Under the pieces are notes generated by a model. The model saw nothing but the letters and a program-made list of their open reading frames with translations. It made no database searches and was not told the DNA's origin. Positions 50,835-60,513 of a stretch of DNA of 64,000 nt are shown piece by piece (within the stretch, counting starts at the first letter, position 1; each line of letters starts with the position of its first letter). The stretch comes from Pseudomonas sp. 10-1B (GTDB lineage Bacteria; Pseudomonadota; Gammaproteobacteria; Pseudomonadales; Pseudomonadaceae). A program made the translations under genes and the position numbers. The stretch lies in NCBI RefSeq assembly GCF_000935045.1, contig NZ_JYKS01000015.1:124001-188000 (forward strand), in the 5' to 3' direction.

Positions 50835-53285
50835 GTGCATCTTCCCCTTCGCAGTCGCCCCCTACGCCTGTCATTGCTTGCCAGCAGCCTGCTCATCGCA
50901 GTGTCGGCCCACGGCCAGGAAAAGGTGAACGTGGATCTACCTGCCGCCCCGCTGGGTGAGGCCATCAACGCCCTCGCCCAGCAATCTTCGGTACAGATCA
51001 TCTTTGCCGGCAACCTCGGTGCCGGCCAGGAAACACCTGCGGTAAAGGGCCGCTTCACGCCACAGGAAGCCCTGCAAAAGCTACTCAAAGACAGCGGCCT
51101 GCAAGCACGGGCCAAGGATGAACGCACATTCATCATCGTCCCGTCCAACCAAGCCCAGAGGGCCCCCACGCCCACTCCCGAAACCCCAGCCGCGCCCGTG
51201 GAAATGGCACAGATGGAAATCACCGCCTCACGCACCAGCAGCAGCCTGGTCTCCGCGACGCGGCAGTCCACCCTTATCGAACATGAACAACTGCAAGAGC
51301 TGCGCCAGGGGTCGGAGAGCTTGGCCACGGTACTGGCCAAGGCGATTCCGGGCATGTCCGATTCCAGCCGCACCGTCACCGAGTACGGGCAAACCCTGCG
51401 TGGGCGCAGCCTGTTGGTCATGGTCGACGGGGTGCCGCTGAATACCAACCGTGACTCCTCGCGCAACCTGGCCAATATCGATCCGGCACTGATCGAACGG
51501 GTCGAAGTCATCCGTGGCAGCAGCGCCATCTACGGCAGCGGCGCCACGGGGGGCATCATCGCCATCACCACACGACCTGCCGGGGGCGAAAAGCGTGCCG
51601 AAACCAGCCTGAGTGCCACCTCACCGCTTACCCGCCTGGGCAGCGATGGCCTGGGTGGCCAGTTCCAGCAGTATTTCGCAGGCTCCCAGGGAGCGGTGGA
51701 CTACTCGTTCGACTTCGGTACCCGCCACATCGGCGCCTCGTCTGATGCGCACGGCGACCGGATCGCCCCAGAACCCAGCCAGGGCGACCTGTTCGATTCG
51801 AACATCTACAACATAGGTGGAAAGCTCGGGCTGCACATCGACGAGAACCAGCGTGTCCAACTCGCGGTCAGCCACTACGATGCACGCCAGGACACCGACT
51901 ACGCCACGGACCCAGGCGTCGCCAGACTCCCTGCGGGCTCAGTGCCGGCCAACGCGATCAAGGGCCTGGATCTCGACGAGCAGAACCGCATTCGCAACAC
52001 ATTGGTGAACCTGGAGTACGAAAACCTCGACATTCTCGGAAGCCGGCTTTCTGCCCAAATGTATTACCGAGACTACTTCACCCGCTTCACGCCGTTCGAT
52101 GCCCGCGCCGTTGCCACGCGTGGCGGCAACGTGGACCAGATCATGCAAAACAGCGAAGTGTTCGGCGGCCGCCTGACCGTGCGCACGCCGCTGGGCGGCA
52201 GCGGCAACACCGAATTGGTGTGGGGTGGCGACTATAACCAGGAACGCAGCGACATGCCGATCGATGTGTTCGACCCGGCAGCGTACGACACCAGTGGCGG
52301 CCTGGTCTTCGACAAGACCGGTAAACTCACCTATATGCCACCGCTCAAAACCCGTAGCGCAGGTGCGTTCGCCCAGCTACAGCATCGCTTCGATGAGCAT
52401 TGGTCGGTCGACGGCGGCCTGCGTTACGAATACTCCACCGCCGAATACGATGACTTCGTTCCGTTGTCCGAATCCAGGGCGGCCTCCCCCGTGGCGGTGA
52501 AGGGAGGAGAGATCCATTACGACGCGGTGCTGTCGAACCTTGGCATTGTCTATTCGCCAGTGCTCGGCCAGGAAATCTACGCTTCCTTCAGCCAAGGGTT
52601 CCAATTACCCGACGTGGGCATTCAGCTGCGAAATGCGCGCCGTGGCTTCGACCTCGGTGCCTCGGACCTGGAGCCGGTCAAAACCAACAATTATGAGCTT
52701 GGCTGGCGAGGCGAGCTGGGTAGCAACACGCTGAGCACCCTGGCGCTGTTCTACACCACCTCCAAACTGGGCGACGTGCAAAGTTTCAATAATGGCCTGA
52801 TCCTCACGCGAACCAAGGAACGTATCTACGGTGCTGAAGCCAGTGCCGACTGGCTTTCGGACGATGCGGTGTGGGGCGCGGGTGGTAGTGCGACCTGGAT
52901 GCGCGGACGAGAAAAGCCGGACGACAAAGGCTGGCAAGACATGACAGGCTATCGCGTCCCGCCCCTGAAGCTGTCCGCGTATATTCAGTACAAGCCGACG
53001 CTGGATTGGAGCAACCGCCTGCAAGCGACGTTCTTTGACTCCAAGGATTATCGACTCGATGGCGTCGACAGCTTTGGCCGCCACAAGGTAAGTACCTATA
53101 CCACGGTAGACCTGATCAGCCAGTACCAGGTCTCCCCTGACGACAAGCTGAGCGTCGGCATCCAGAACCTGTTCAACCGCGACTACTACCCGCTTTACAG
53201 CCAATTGCTGCGCAATAACAACAACACCAGCCACCTGCCAGCACCGGGCACTGTGCTGACTGTCAGTTATACGCACAACTGGTGA
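50835..53285 (+). CDS. TonB-dependent siderophore receptor with STN domain, IutA-like, unit 2
   Basis: An 816-residue receptor: signal peptide ('LSLLASSLLIAVSAHG'), STN domain (about 30-105, 'PLGEAINALAQQSSVQIIFA'), plug ('GRSLLVMVDGVPLNTNRDSS', 'RVEVIRGSSAIYGSGATGG') and barrel ending 'GTVLTVSYTHNW'. The plug sequence resembles ferric-aerobactin type (IutA) receptors, here with an added signalling domain. The start is GTG 50835 after 'taggaattcgagca'. It belongs with the sigma/FecR pair immediately upstream and ends before a clear terminator. Confidence 0.92.
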   Translation: MHLPLRSRPLRLSLLASSLLIAVSAHGQEKVNVDLPAAPLGEAINALAQQSSVQIIFAGNLGAGQETPAVKGRFTPQEALQKLLKDSGLQARAKDERTFIIVPSNQAQRAPTPTPETPAAPVEMAQMEITASRTSSSLVSATRQSTLIEHEQLQELRQGSESLATVLAKAIPGMSDSSRTVTEYGQTLRGRSLLVMVDGVPLNTNRDSSRNLANIDPALIERVEVIRGSSAIYGSGATGGIIAITTRPAGGEKRAETSLSATSPLTRLGSDGLGGQFQQYFAGSQGAVDYSFDFGTRHIGASSDAHGDRIAPEPSQGDLFDSNIYNIGGKLGLHIDENQRVQLAVSHYDARQDTDYATDPGVARLPAGSVPANAIKGLDLDEQNRIRNTLVNLEYENLDILGSRLSAQMYYRDYFTRFTPFDARAVATRGGNVDQIMQNSEVFGGRLTVRTPLGGSGNTELVWGGDYNQERSDMPIDVFDPAAYDTSGGLVFDKTGKLTYMPPLKTRSAGAFAQLQHRFDEHWSVDGGLRYEYSTAEYDDFVPLSESRAASPVAVKGGEIHYDAVLSNLGIVYSPVLGQEIYASFSQGFQLPDVGIQLRNARRGFDLGASDLEPVKTNNYELGWRGELGSNTLSTLALFYTTSKLGDVQSFNNGLILTRTKERIYGAEASADWLSDDAVWGAGGSATWMRGREKPDDKGWQDMTGYRVPPLKLSAYIQYKPTLDWSNRLQATFFDSKDYRLDGVDSFGRHKVSTYTTVDLISQYQVSPDDKLSVGIQNLFNRDYYPLYSQLLRNNNNTSHLPAPGTVLTVSYTHNW

Positions 53286-53333
53286 AGTGCTGGACAGCCC
53301 CTGAAACCTGGCTGAACCTGCCAACTAAAAATC

Positions 53334-53364
53334 AACGCCCGGTGAACCCCACCGGGCGTTTTTC
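53334..53364 (+). terminator. Rho-independent terminator after unit 2 receptor
   Basis: A perfect 11-bp stem (aacgcccggtg / caccgggcgtt) with a 5-nt loop is followed by TTTTT. It ends the plus-strand transcript 48 bp after the receptor stop. Confidence 0.9.
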
Positions 53365-53545
53365 ATTTTATGCCAGTGAATACGCGCTGCACGGGAAAGC
53401 ATTGGGCGAGCAGTGATGCCGTGGTTGGTGTCATTCCAGATCCAGTTCAGGTGACATCAGCTCAGTTTTTATGACGGCCATGCGGCCTGTCGGATAACGG
53501 CGCATGAACTCGTCGCCTTCTGCGGTGATCGTCAGGCCGATAAGT

Positions 53546-56014
53546 TTAGAACAAGTACTTCACCGACAGCATCAGGTTGCGCGGGTCACCATACACGCTG
53601 CTCGGTACTGCCACCGTGTTGCTGAAGGAGTTGTAATAGGACTTGTCGAACGCGTTATGCAGGTTCAACTGTGCGTCGATGTGCTTGGTCGGCTTGAAAC
53701 CGACCATGAAATCGACCAAGGCATAGCCCTCCTGCTCGATGATGTACGTCTTCGCGGCGTTGGTGTTGTAGATGCGGTTCTGGGCATACAGCGAGCTGCC
53801 CACGCGCCACTTGTTCCATTGCCCTGGCAGATGGTAGGTGGTGCTCATCTTGAACTGGTGACGCGGGATGTCGGTGTCGAACAGTCGTCCTTCGTTGGCC
53901 GCAGTGCTGTCCTTGACGTATTTCGCCTCGGTGAAGGTATACCCCGCCCCCAATTCCCAGTTGGGGGTCAACTGGCCTTGGATTTCCAGCTCGATGCCCT
54001 TGCTACGGACCTTGCCCGCCGCTTCATAACAGGCGGTGGTCGGATAGGTCGGGCACCGGTCCAGATCGGTCACGGACTTGGCGCGGTTTTCCTGGTCGAT
54101 CTGGAAGATCGCCGCCGAGGCGTTCAAGGCGCCATCGAAGTACTCACCTTTTATGCCCAGTTCATAGTTCTTGCCGGTGATGGGCGCGATGATCCCGCCA
54201 CTGGCATCGACGTAACTCTGTGGCTTGAAGATATCGGTGTAGCTCACGTACACCGAATGATGAGCGTCCAGGTCATAGATCAGTCCAGCGTACTTGGTCA
54301 CGTGGCGAGTGACCTTCAGGTGCGACTCAGTGTTCCGGTAAGGGTTCGTGGTGTCGTTTTCGTACCAATCCAGGCGGCTGCCCACGATCAGTTTCAAGGG
54401 GTCGGCCAGGCTCAGGCGGGTGGCCGCGTAGGCGCTGTTCAGCTTGGCGTTGGTGTTCTGCCAGCCGTACTTGGTCTGGCTGGGCACCTTCGGCGTGACG
54501 CCCGAGTCCCAGTTGTAGATATCGATGTTGCCCTTGAGCAGGATGTTGTTCGGCACATCGCCATTGAGTACTACGCGACGATGACTGGCGCCGAGCACCA
54601 GTTCATGTTCGCGGCCTGCGAAGTTGAATGGACCGCTGGCATAGGCATCGAAACTGTTCTGGCTTTCGCGGTAGTGGCCGGCGCCAACGAACTGGTTGTA
54701 GATCCCGGTGGCAGGGACGGCGACCAGGTAAGTGCCAAGCATGTCCAGGTCTGCCCAGGTCTTGGTCGCGGCGAAGTTGAGTTTCCAGCCGTTATCCAGC
54801 ACGTGTTCCAGGGCTGCATAGCTGGTGGTGGTGACTTTGTTCCAGTATTCCCAGTCGTTGCTCAGGGTGGTGGAGCGAGAAAGCCCCAGATCTTCGCCGT
54901 TAAAGCCCGTGGGCAAGCCGGTCCAGCCGTTGCCGTTGTAGTTGTCTTGCTGGCGCGAAGCACTCAAGGTCAGGGTGGTGCTGTCGTTGAGGTCGGCCTC
55001 GAGGATGCCATAGAACAGGTTGCGTTCGTTTTCGAGGTCGTCGCGGAAGCTGTTCTCGTTGCGGTAGGCAGCGACCATGCGGCCACGCAGGCTACCGGTA
55101 TCGTTAAGCGGGCCGGAGATGTCTGTCTGAGCGCGGTAGCGGTCCCAACTGCCGGCGCTGCCTTCGATACTGGCCTGGAACTCGCGGGTCGGCCGCTTGC
55201 GAATCAGGTTGAGCGCGGCCGATGGGTTGCCAGCCCCTTGCGTCAGGCCGGTGGCGCCGCGCACCACTTCGACACGGTCGTACATAGCCATATCGGCCGA
55301 CAGCAGGTCCTGGGACACCTGCGAGCTGTCCAGGCTAGTGGGCAGGCCGTCGTACATGATGTTGTCCAGGGCGAAACCGCGGGCGTAGTACGAAGAGCGG
55401 TTCGGCCCGGTGCGGCGCAGGGTCAGGCCGGGCGTGTTCTGTACCACATCGTTGATGTCGTCTATGCCCTGGTCATCGAGACGCTGGCGTGTCATCACCG
55501 TGACCGACTGCGGCGTCTCGCGCAGGGACAACGGTAGCTTGGTGGCTGTCTGCGCCGACCCCGTGGTGTAGGAACCGGTCCCTTCCGTAGCTCCCCCCAG
55601 CCCATTGGCATTGACGTTGGTCGCATCCAATTGCAGCGCGGAATCAGCACCGACTTTTTTCGTCAATAGATAGTTGTCGCCAGATTTCAGTACTTCGAGC
55701 CCTGTTCCCTGGAGCAGCACGGCAAAACCTTGTTCCACACTGTAGCGCCCCTGCAAGCCTGACGTCTGGCTGCCATCGGTCAACGCGGTCTCGAACGACA
55801 GCACGACCCCGGCGGCGCGTGCGAACTGGTTCAATGCAGCGCCCAGAGGGCCGGGGGCAATATGGTAGGTGTGAGACGGTTGTTCGGCATGCGCCTGGCT
55901 GGCGCTAACGACAAGCGGCTGGATAAACCCTGCTTGGACTACTACTGCAACCCCGAGCACTAAACTGGGCATTGATCGTTTTTGGGGGTTAGCGGCTTGG
56001 GTGGGACGTTGCAT
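53546..56014 (-). CDS. TonB-dependent siderophore receptor with STN domain, FpvA-like, unit 3
   Basis: An 822-residue receptor. The signal peptide is long ('PSLVLGVAVVVQAGFIQPLV' to 'ASQAHA'). The STN domain follows ('GPLGAALNQFARAAGVVLSF', about 55-120), then the plug ('ETPQSVTVMTRQRLDDQG', 'RVEVVRGATGLTQGAGNPS') and barrel ending 'PRNLMLSVKYLF'. Plug and barrel resemble ferripyoverdine and ferrioxamine receptors. ATG 56012-56014 ('MQRPTQAANP') is chosen because 'gaaggagtagtc' precedes it. It follows its fecI-fecR genes on the same strand. Confidence 0.92.
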   Translation of the reverse strand: MQRPTQAANPQKRSMPSLVLGVAVVVQAGFIQPLVVSASQAHAEQPSHTYHIAPGPLGAALNQFARAAGVVLSFETALTDGSQTSGLQGRYSVEQGFAVLLQGTGLEVLKSGDNYLLTKKVGADSALQLDATNVNANGLGGATEGTGSYTTGSAQTATKLPLSLRETPQSVTVMTRQRLDDQGIDDINDVVQNTPGLTLRRTGPNRSSYYARGFALDNIMYDGLPTSLDSSQVSQDLLSADMAMYDRVEVVRGATGLTQGAGNPSAALNLIRKRPTREFQASIEGSAGSWDRYRAQTDISGPLNDTGSLRGRMVAAYRNENSFRDDLENERNLFYGILEADLNDSTTLTLSASRQQDNYNGNGWTGLPTGFNGEDLGLSRSTTLSNDWEYWNKVTTTSYAALEHVLDNGWKLNFAATKTWADLDMLGTYLVAVPATGIYNQFVGAGHYRESQNSFDAYASGPFNFAGREHELVLGASHRRVVLNGDVPNNILLKGNIDIYNWDSGVTPKVPSQTKYGWQNTNAKLNSAYAATRLSLADPLKLIVGSRLDWYENDTTNPYRNTESHLKVTRHVTKYAGLIYDLDAHHSVYVSYTDIFKPQSYVDASGGIIAPITGKNYELGIKGEYFDGALNASAAIFQIDQENRAKSVTDLDRCPTYPTTACYEAAGKVRSKGIELEIQGQLTPNWELGAGYTFTEAKYVKDSTAANEGRLFDTDIPRHQFKMSTTYHLPGQWNKWRVGSSLYAQNRIYNTNAAKTYIIEQEGYALVDFMVGFKPTKHIDAQLNLHNAFDKSYYNSFSNTVAVPSSVYGDPRNLMLSVKYLF

Positions 56015-56089
56015 GACTACTCCTTCAAGTGCCATTGGCAGGCGGTTTGAAGAGAGAGCACGGACGAGTTGCGAAAACCGACAATGACA

Positions 56090-56108
56090 ATGTAATTATT
56101 TTTGGGCG
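56090..56108. promoter_or_regulatory. Candidate Fur-like site upstream of unit 3 receptor
   Basis: 'gacaatgacaatgtaatta' resembles two Fur half-sites and lies between the fecR stop and the receptor start (about 76 bp upstream of it). An ECF-sigma promoter must also lie in this gap, but I could not place its -35/-10. Confidence 0.3.
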
Positions 56109-56110
56109 GC

Positions 56111-57043
56111 CTACGAAAAACGAACCCAAAAACGGGTGCGCGTCTCCATTTTCAGCTTCAGCGCCTGGGCGATGACCAGCAAGGTCCGATCCATATCGTC
56201 CAGCGGGAAGACACCGGAAACCCTTACCCCTGCCACCGCCTCAGTGCACCGAATGAAGCCGGGTCGATAACGCTCCAGCTCCCGCAAGGTGCGGTCAAGT
56301 CGCCACCCGTCTACCACCAAGCGGCCTTGGCTCCATTCACTTTGGCTGATGTCGGCAGGCTGTGGCGCGCCCAGCGGCCCGTCATCGAAGTCCATCCCCA
56401 GGCCGGCGTCGACGATGATCGGGCCGGTGAAGCTCGCGTTCCGTACAGCCACGGCGTGTTCCAGCACTGTCAGCCGGGTGTGCTGCGCAAACAGGCGGAC
56501 ATTGAAGCGGGTGCCCAAGGCGCGCATCTCCCCATGCGGGCTGCGTACCAGCAGAGGACGCGAGTCGGCTGCGGTTTCGACCAGGATTTCGCCGGCGTGC
56601 AACACAATCAGGCGTTGCTGGGTGTCGTAGCGGATGTCTACGGCGGTAGCCGTATTGAGAGACAGCCGGGTGCCGTCCGCCAGGGTCAGATTGCGACGTT
56701 CGCCTACGCGAGTGCTAAGGTCGGCAAACCACTCGTTTGACTGCAGATATGCGCCACCGATCAGGGGCGCCGTGCACAGGCCAAGCAGCATCCCCTTGAG
56801 GATTGCGCGTCGCCCCATGATGCTCGGGTCACTACTCAATGTTTGCCGGGCCAGCGCCCCGGGCACGTCACTCAAACTGACCTGTAACCGTTCAACCCTC
56901 GCCCATGCCCACTGATGCAGCGGGTCGAGCCGAAGCCAGTCCTGTTGTTGCCTTCGTGTCTCCAGACACTCCGGCGCGGCACCTAGCCTGGCATACCATT
57001 GAGCTGCCGCACGCAGTGCCAGATGGCGATCCGACAAACTCAC
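56111..57043 (-). CDS. FecR-like anti-sigma/signal transducer, unit 3
   Basis: A 310-residue FecR protein with the standard DUF4880-type N-terminus ('LRAAAQWYARLGAAPECLET', 'WLRLDPLHQWAWARVERLQ'), a membrane segment at about 83-100 ('ILKGMLLGLCTAPLIGGAYL'), the FecR domain ('LSTRVGERRNLTLADGTRLSLN') and a C-terminal STN-contact domain. It is coupled to the sigma gene by a 4-bp ATGA overlap and is followed by the receptor gene. Confidence 0.93.
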   Translation of the reverse strand: MSLSDRHLALRAAAQWYARLGAAPECLETRRQQQDWLRLDPLHQWAWARVERLQVSLSDVPGALARQTLSSDPSIMGRRAILKGMLLGLCTAPLIGGAYLQSNEWFADLSTRVGERRNLTLADGTRLSLNTATAVDIRYDTQQRLIVLHAGEILVETAADSRPLLVRSPHGEMRALGTRFNVRLFAQHTRLTVLEHAVAVRNASFTGPIIVDAGLGMDFDDGPLGAPQPADISQSEWSQGRLVVDGWRLDRTLRELERYRPGFIRCTEAVAGVRVSGVFPLDDMDRTLLVIAQALKLKMETRTRFWVRFS

Positions 57044-57567
57044 GCTTCAGAATCCAGTTCGAAGAACAGGCAGTGCTCGGTAGCCTTTGCCATGTATTTG
57101 GTCACGGAGCTGACTGATACGTGAAGGCGTGCCGCCACTTCGGCGTAGCTCAGGCCGTCGAGCTGAACGTAGAAGAACGCCTGCCGTACCTTGCTCCCCA
57201 GGCCGTCGAGCATCGCATCCAGTTGCATCAGCGTCTCCAGGATGATCAGGCGGTGCTCCGGGGAGCACGCCTGTATTTCCGGCTCATTGGCCAAGTACTC
57301 TTGATACTCTTGCTCAAGCTGGTGACGTCGCAACTGATCGATCATCAGTCGCTTGGCAACCGTCGCGAGATAGCTACGCGGCTCTCGTGGTACACGGATC
57401 ATCGCGCTGCTGATCAAACGTACGAAGGTATCCTGGGTGATGTCGGCTGCACGTTCCCTATCGCCCAGCCGCCTGCGCACCCAGCCCAGCAACCACTGGC
57501 TGTGATCACGGTAGAGGCCATGCATGTCATCGCCAAGCGAAGCTGGCGGCAGCGATACATCAGACAT
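57040..57567 (-). CDS. ECF sigma factor, FecI-like, unit 3
   Basis: A 175-residue ECF factor. Region 2: 'LYRDHSQWLLGWVRRRLGD', 'RAADITQDTFVRLIS' (residues 17-52) and 'EPRSYLATVAKRLMIDQLRR'. Region 4: 'LGSKVRQAFFYVQLDGLSYA' to 'LHVSVSSVTKYMAKATEHC' (122-168). ATG 57565-57567 follows 'catatcgaggagtccatgg', containing GAGGAG. A Fur-like site lies 30-50 bp upstream. It heads the FecI-FecR-receptor unit on the minus strand. Confidence 0.92.
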   Translation of the reverse strand: MSDVSLPPASLGDDMHGLYRDHSQWLLGWVRRRLGDRERAADITQDTFVRLISSAMIRVPREPRSYLATVAKRLMIDQLRRHQLEQEYQEYLANEPEIQACSPEHRLIILETLMQLDAMLDGLGSKVRQAFFYVQLDGLSYAEVAARLHVSVSSVTKYMAKATEHCLFFELDSEA

Positions 57568-57596
57568 CCATGGACTCCTCGATATGGCTCAATGCG

Positions 57597-57617
57597 GATA
57601 AGAATTGATATCGATTG
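57597..57617. promoter_or_regulatory. Candidate Fur box, unit 3
   Basis: 'gataagaattgatatcgattg' shows partial Fur-box symmetry (about 10 of 19 matches in the best alignment) and lies 30-50 bp upstream of the sigma-gene ATG. Confidence 0.45.
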
Positions 57618-57748
57618 TAACCACCAATGAAAAAATGCGGAAGAACTCGGCAACACGGTAATTTTCTATCGCCCCGGGGTCGACTCAGGCCCTGAAGAGC
57701 TTTGAACTCCCGGCATCCGACCTAGTGCCCTGTCGCGGGCGCCTGCTT

Positions 57749-59131
57749 TCAGTGGGCGCCGGTGAGCTTCTCCAACAGCATCGCGGTGCGTGAAGGTTTA
57801 TTGGTGTAACGCTCCTCGATATCGCTGAGCGAGGCTGCGGCCAGGCCGCTGTTGATTCCGAACCAGCGCAGCGGTTCAGGCTCCCAGGACGGCGAGCAGT
57901 GGTTGACCACTGGCAACGTGTTGATGTCTTCATCACGCTCAAGGATGAGGTTGCACAGAATGCGCCCCGCAAGGTTGCTGGTAGCCACGCCGTCCCCGAC
58001 GTAGTTGCCGGCCCAGGCCATGCGGTTGTTGCGATCGATGCTTACAGTTGGGCACCAGTCGCGAGAAACGCCCAGCGCACCGCCCCAGCGATGCGTGACA
58101 GTGGCATCGCGAAGGGCCGGGAAGAATTCGAGCATAGTGTCGTAAATCTTGCTGTGAATGCTGTCCACGAGGTCGGCCTGGTCAGGCATCACCGAGCCCC
58201 ACTTGTAAGGCGCACCACGGCCGCCAAACACCAGACGCCCTTCTGCGGTGACTTGGCCGTACACGCGAAGATGGCGCATGTCGTTGAAGGCCATGCGGTG
58301 GTCCAAGTTGAGACTGGCCAGCAAATCACGAGACAAGGGCTCAGTGGCAAGCACGAGTGAGTACAGTGGAATGACAAATCGTGACTTACCCGGCTGCTGC
58401 GAGGTAAATGCTTCGGTAGCACGGACGGTCATCTCGGCGCGTACCGAACCACGCTCGGTATGAACCACTCCTGGAGCCATCTGGGTAACAGCCGATTGCT
58501 CATAGATCTTTGCACCCATGCTCTCAACAAGCCGCGCGAGTCCGCGCACCAGCTTGCCTGGATGGATCAGTGCACAGTGCTCTGTGTAGAGTCCACCGAG
58601 GGTGCCTTGGGCGCCGGTTTTAGCGCGCGCCTCGGAGCTTTCCAGCACACGCCACTGATCAGGCAAACCAAACTGTGCTGAGGACTCAACTGCGGCACGC
58701 GCCCTTGCCATCTGCGGACCACTGCGAGCCAGCGAGAGGAAGCCTTGCTTAGCGTAATCCGCCTCGATGCCTTCAAGTGCCAATATTCGCCCAATCTCGT
58801 CGACTGTCTCGTTCATCGCTGCCTGCAATTGCAGTGCTGCATGGCGCGAGTACAGCTGCTCAACGCGGTGCAACGAGATAGGGAAAATAGCCGAGGCCCA
58901 ACCACCGTTGCGGCCCGATGCGCCGAATCCGACCTCGCGCTTCTCCAGCAATACAATGCGCAACGACGGATCGCTCTTCAACAGATAGTAGGCAGTCCAC
59001 AGCCCTGTATACCCAGCCCCAACAATGACGACGTCTGCCTGGGTCATCCCGTCGAGACGCGCACGCGGCTCGCTCGGCGCGAACCACAGGGGCTTGTTTG
59101 GTAAATGAGACAAATCGAATTTCGCTGACAT
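57749..59131 (-). CDS. FAD-dependent oxidoreductase, DadA/PuuB-like (A)
   Basis: A 460-residue flavoprotein: 'VIVGAGYTGLWTAYYLLKSD' (about 35-54) and 'GFGASGRNGGWA' (about 67-78). The C-terminal part has 'TVTHRWGGALGVSRDWCPTV' and 'AWAGNYVGDGVATSNLAGR', as in gamma-glutamylputrescine oxidase and related amine oxidases. ATG 59129-59131 ('MSAKFDLSHLPNKPLWF') fits the start of this family; its ribosome site is weak. It is divergent from an XRE-cupin regulator, and a PuuR/PuuB-like pairing is likely. Confidence 0.88.
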   Translation of the reverse strand: MSAKFDLSHLPNKPLWFAPSEPRARLDGMTQADVVIVGAGYTGLWTAYYLLKSDPSLRIVLLEKREVGFGASGRNGGWASAIFPISLHRVEQLYSRHAALQLQAAMNETVDEIGRILALEGIEADYAKQGFLSLARSGPQMARARAAVESSAQFGLPDQWRVLESSEARAKTGAQGTLGGLYTEHCALIHPGKLVRGLARLVESMGAKIYEQSAVTQMAPGVVHTERGSVRAEMTVRATEAFTSQQPGKSRFVIPLYSLVLATEPLSRDLLASLNLDHRMAFNDMRHLRVYGQVTAEGRLVFGGRGAPYKWGSVMPDQADLVDSIHSKIYDTMLEFFPALRDATVTHRWGGALGVSRDWCPTVSIDRNNRMAWAGNYVGDGVATSNLAGRILCNLILERDEDINTLPVVNHCSPSWEPEPLRWFGINSGLAAASLSDIEERYTNKPSRTAMLLEKLTGAH

Positions 59132-59618
59132 GCTGTTGGTTTCCGAATGACTGCCCGGCAACCCGGGTGGTGTGAGATGACTTGACTGAACGGTGGGCAA
59201 GCACAGGCCGCTTATGGCCATCACGCCGAAACGATTTGGAAAAACAGCGTGGTTTTATCGATGGAATGCGCGCTGTGCGCGCAATTGGCCCAGAGGTTGA
59301 ATCGACTGCTACAGGGTGCGAGTCAGTCCTCATGATCGGGTGCCGACCAGTGCGTTGTAAGCCAGAGCGTATGCGGCCTGAAGACCTTTTTACATCGCAA
59401 AATTCCAAGGATCTGTGCCTCGAATTTGTACGTATGTATGATCCGCACACAACGAGACATAGGGTAAAGTGGCTCCCGATACCGCTTACCCCCGGAAATA
59501 CGGCACTACAACCGCTCAGCCCCACACGAAAAAATTTGCAGATTTTTCTTTGTTGACGACGAATCTTTAGTTATTTTTCGTACCTAGATAATCGCTGACT
59601 GGCTGGCCAGGAGAAAAA
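59132..59618. promoter_or_regulatory. Divergent region between oxidoreductase A and XRE-cupin gene 1
   Basis: The 487-bp gap holds no gene I can support. It is of mixed composition and turns AT-rich near 59525-59580 ('aaatttgcagatttttc', 'tttagttatttttcg'), the most likely operator/promoter zone for the regulator that starts at 59619. Confidence 0.4.
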
Positions 59619-60224
59619 ATGCAAGGCGAAAACGAGATTGGCGGCTTCCCGAGTGAAAGCGATGCCTTAACGGACCGCGTTACGCTAGGTAAAGAAATTC
59701 GCAAATTGCGAAAAGCACGCTCCAAAACGCTCGCCGATATCGCAGCCGCAACCGGTCGCTCCATCAATTTCATCAGCCAGCTCGAACGAGGCCGTGCGGA
59801 AGCCCCAATCTCAGACCTCAAGCGCATCGCCTTGACGTTGGGCGTACCGTTGACATGGTTCTTCGTATCGGATGCTCAACCGGCCCACGAGATAAACCGT
59901 GTAGTCAGAAAGGGCGGACGCCGCCATTTGGGCTCCGTTGCGAGTGGACTTTCTGAGGAGCTGCTTTCTCCCAGCATCGGCGGAAAATTCGACATGTTCC
60001 TCAGCACCGTCAGACCAGGTGCATCGCATGGCCCCGTCAAGGCTAAGAACACTGAAGAAGAAGGCTACGTGGTGGCCGGTCAATTGGATATGTGGATCGA
60101 CAACAACCATATCTGCCTGAATCCAGGAGACAGCTTCCGCATCGCAAATGAGCCTTACCGCTGGGAAAACAAAGGCGATGTAGATGTAGTGGTCATCTGG
60201 GTGATTGCACCACCATCGGCTTGA
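59619..60224 (+). CDS. XRE-family regulator with cupin domain (1), PuuR-like
   Basis: A 201-residue regulator. The helix-turn-helix spans about residues 25-78 ('LGKEIRKLRKARSKTLADIA', 'GRSINFISQLERGRAEAPIS'). The cupin sensor domain (about 120-195) contains 'NTEEEGYVVAGQLDMWID' and 'GDSFRIANEPYRWEN'. This layout is that of PuuR, the repressor of putrescine degradation. 'ccaggagaaaaa' precedes the ATG. It is divergent from FAD oxidoreductase A and has a close paralogue at 61965. The ligand is inferred to be the oxidase substrate or a derivative. Confidence 0.9.
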   Translation: MQGENEIGGFPSESDALTDRVTLGKEIRKLRKARSKTLADIAAATGRSINFISQLERGRAEAPISDLKRIALTLGVPLTWFFVSDAQPAHEINRVVRKGGRRHLGSVASGLSEELLSPSIGGKFDMFLSTVRPGASHGPVKAKNTEEEGYVVAGQLDMWIDNNHICLNPGDSFRIANEPYRWENKGDVDVVVIWVIAPPSA

Positions 60225-60513
60225 CGCCCGAAAGCAGCACTCATGCTCATAGCCTCAAATCATGCACATAATGAATTGTCGCGTGCGAGGGATTAACAGC
60301 TCGTCCGATTCTACGCGCGGATTGAATGGGTCGGTGAAACCACGAGCAGTTAAATCTCGCAGTTAGCCGACCCATGCCTCTGGCGGGAACCTTGGACCCC
60401 GCCTCCCCTTTGCAATCCACCGCCTCTACGACAGTTGCTCGGTCGCGTACCATCTGTGACGCAGCCAGCACCTCCGCCCCGACTCAATGGGTCCGCTTCA
60501 AATAGGCGCTACA

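Noticed and set aside
53504..55537. 677-codon frame antisense to the third TonB receptor
   Set aside because: Shadow frame with Val/Gly/Gln-rich low-information sequence; the receptor on the other strand is complete.
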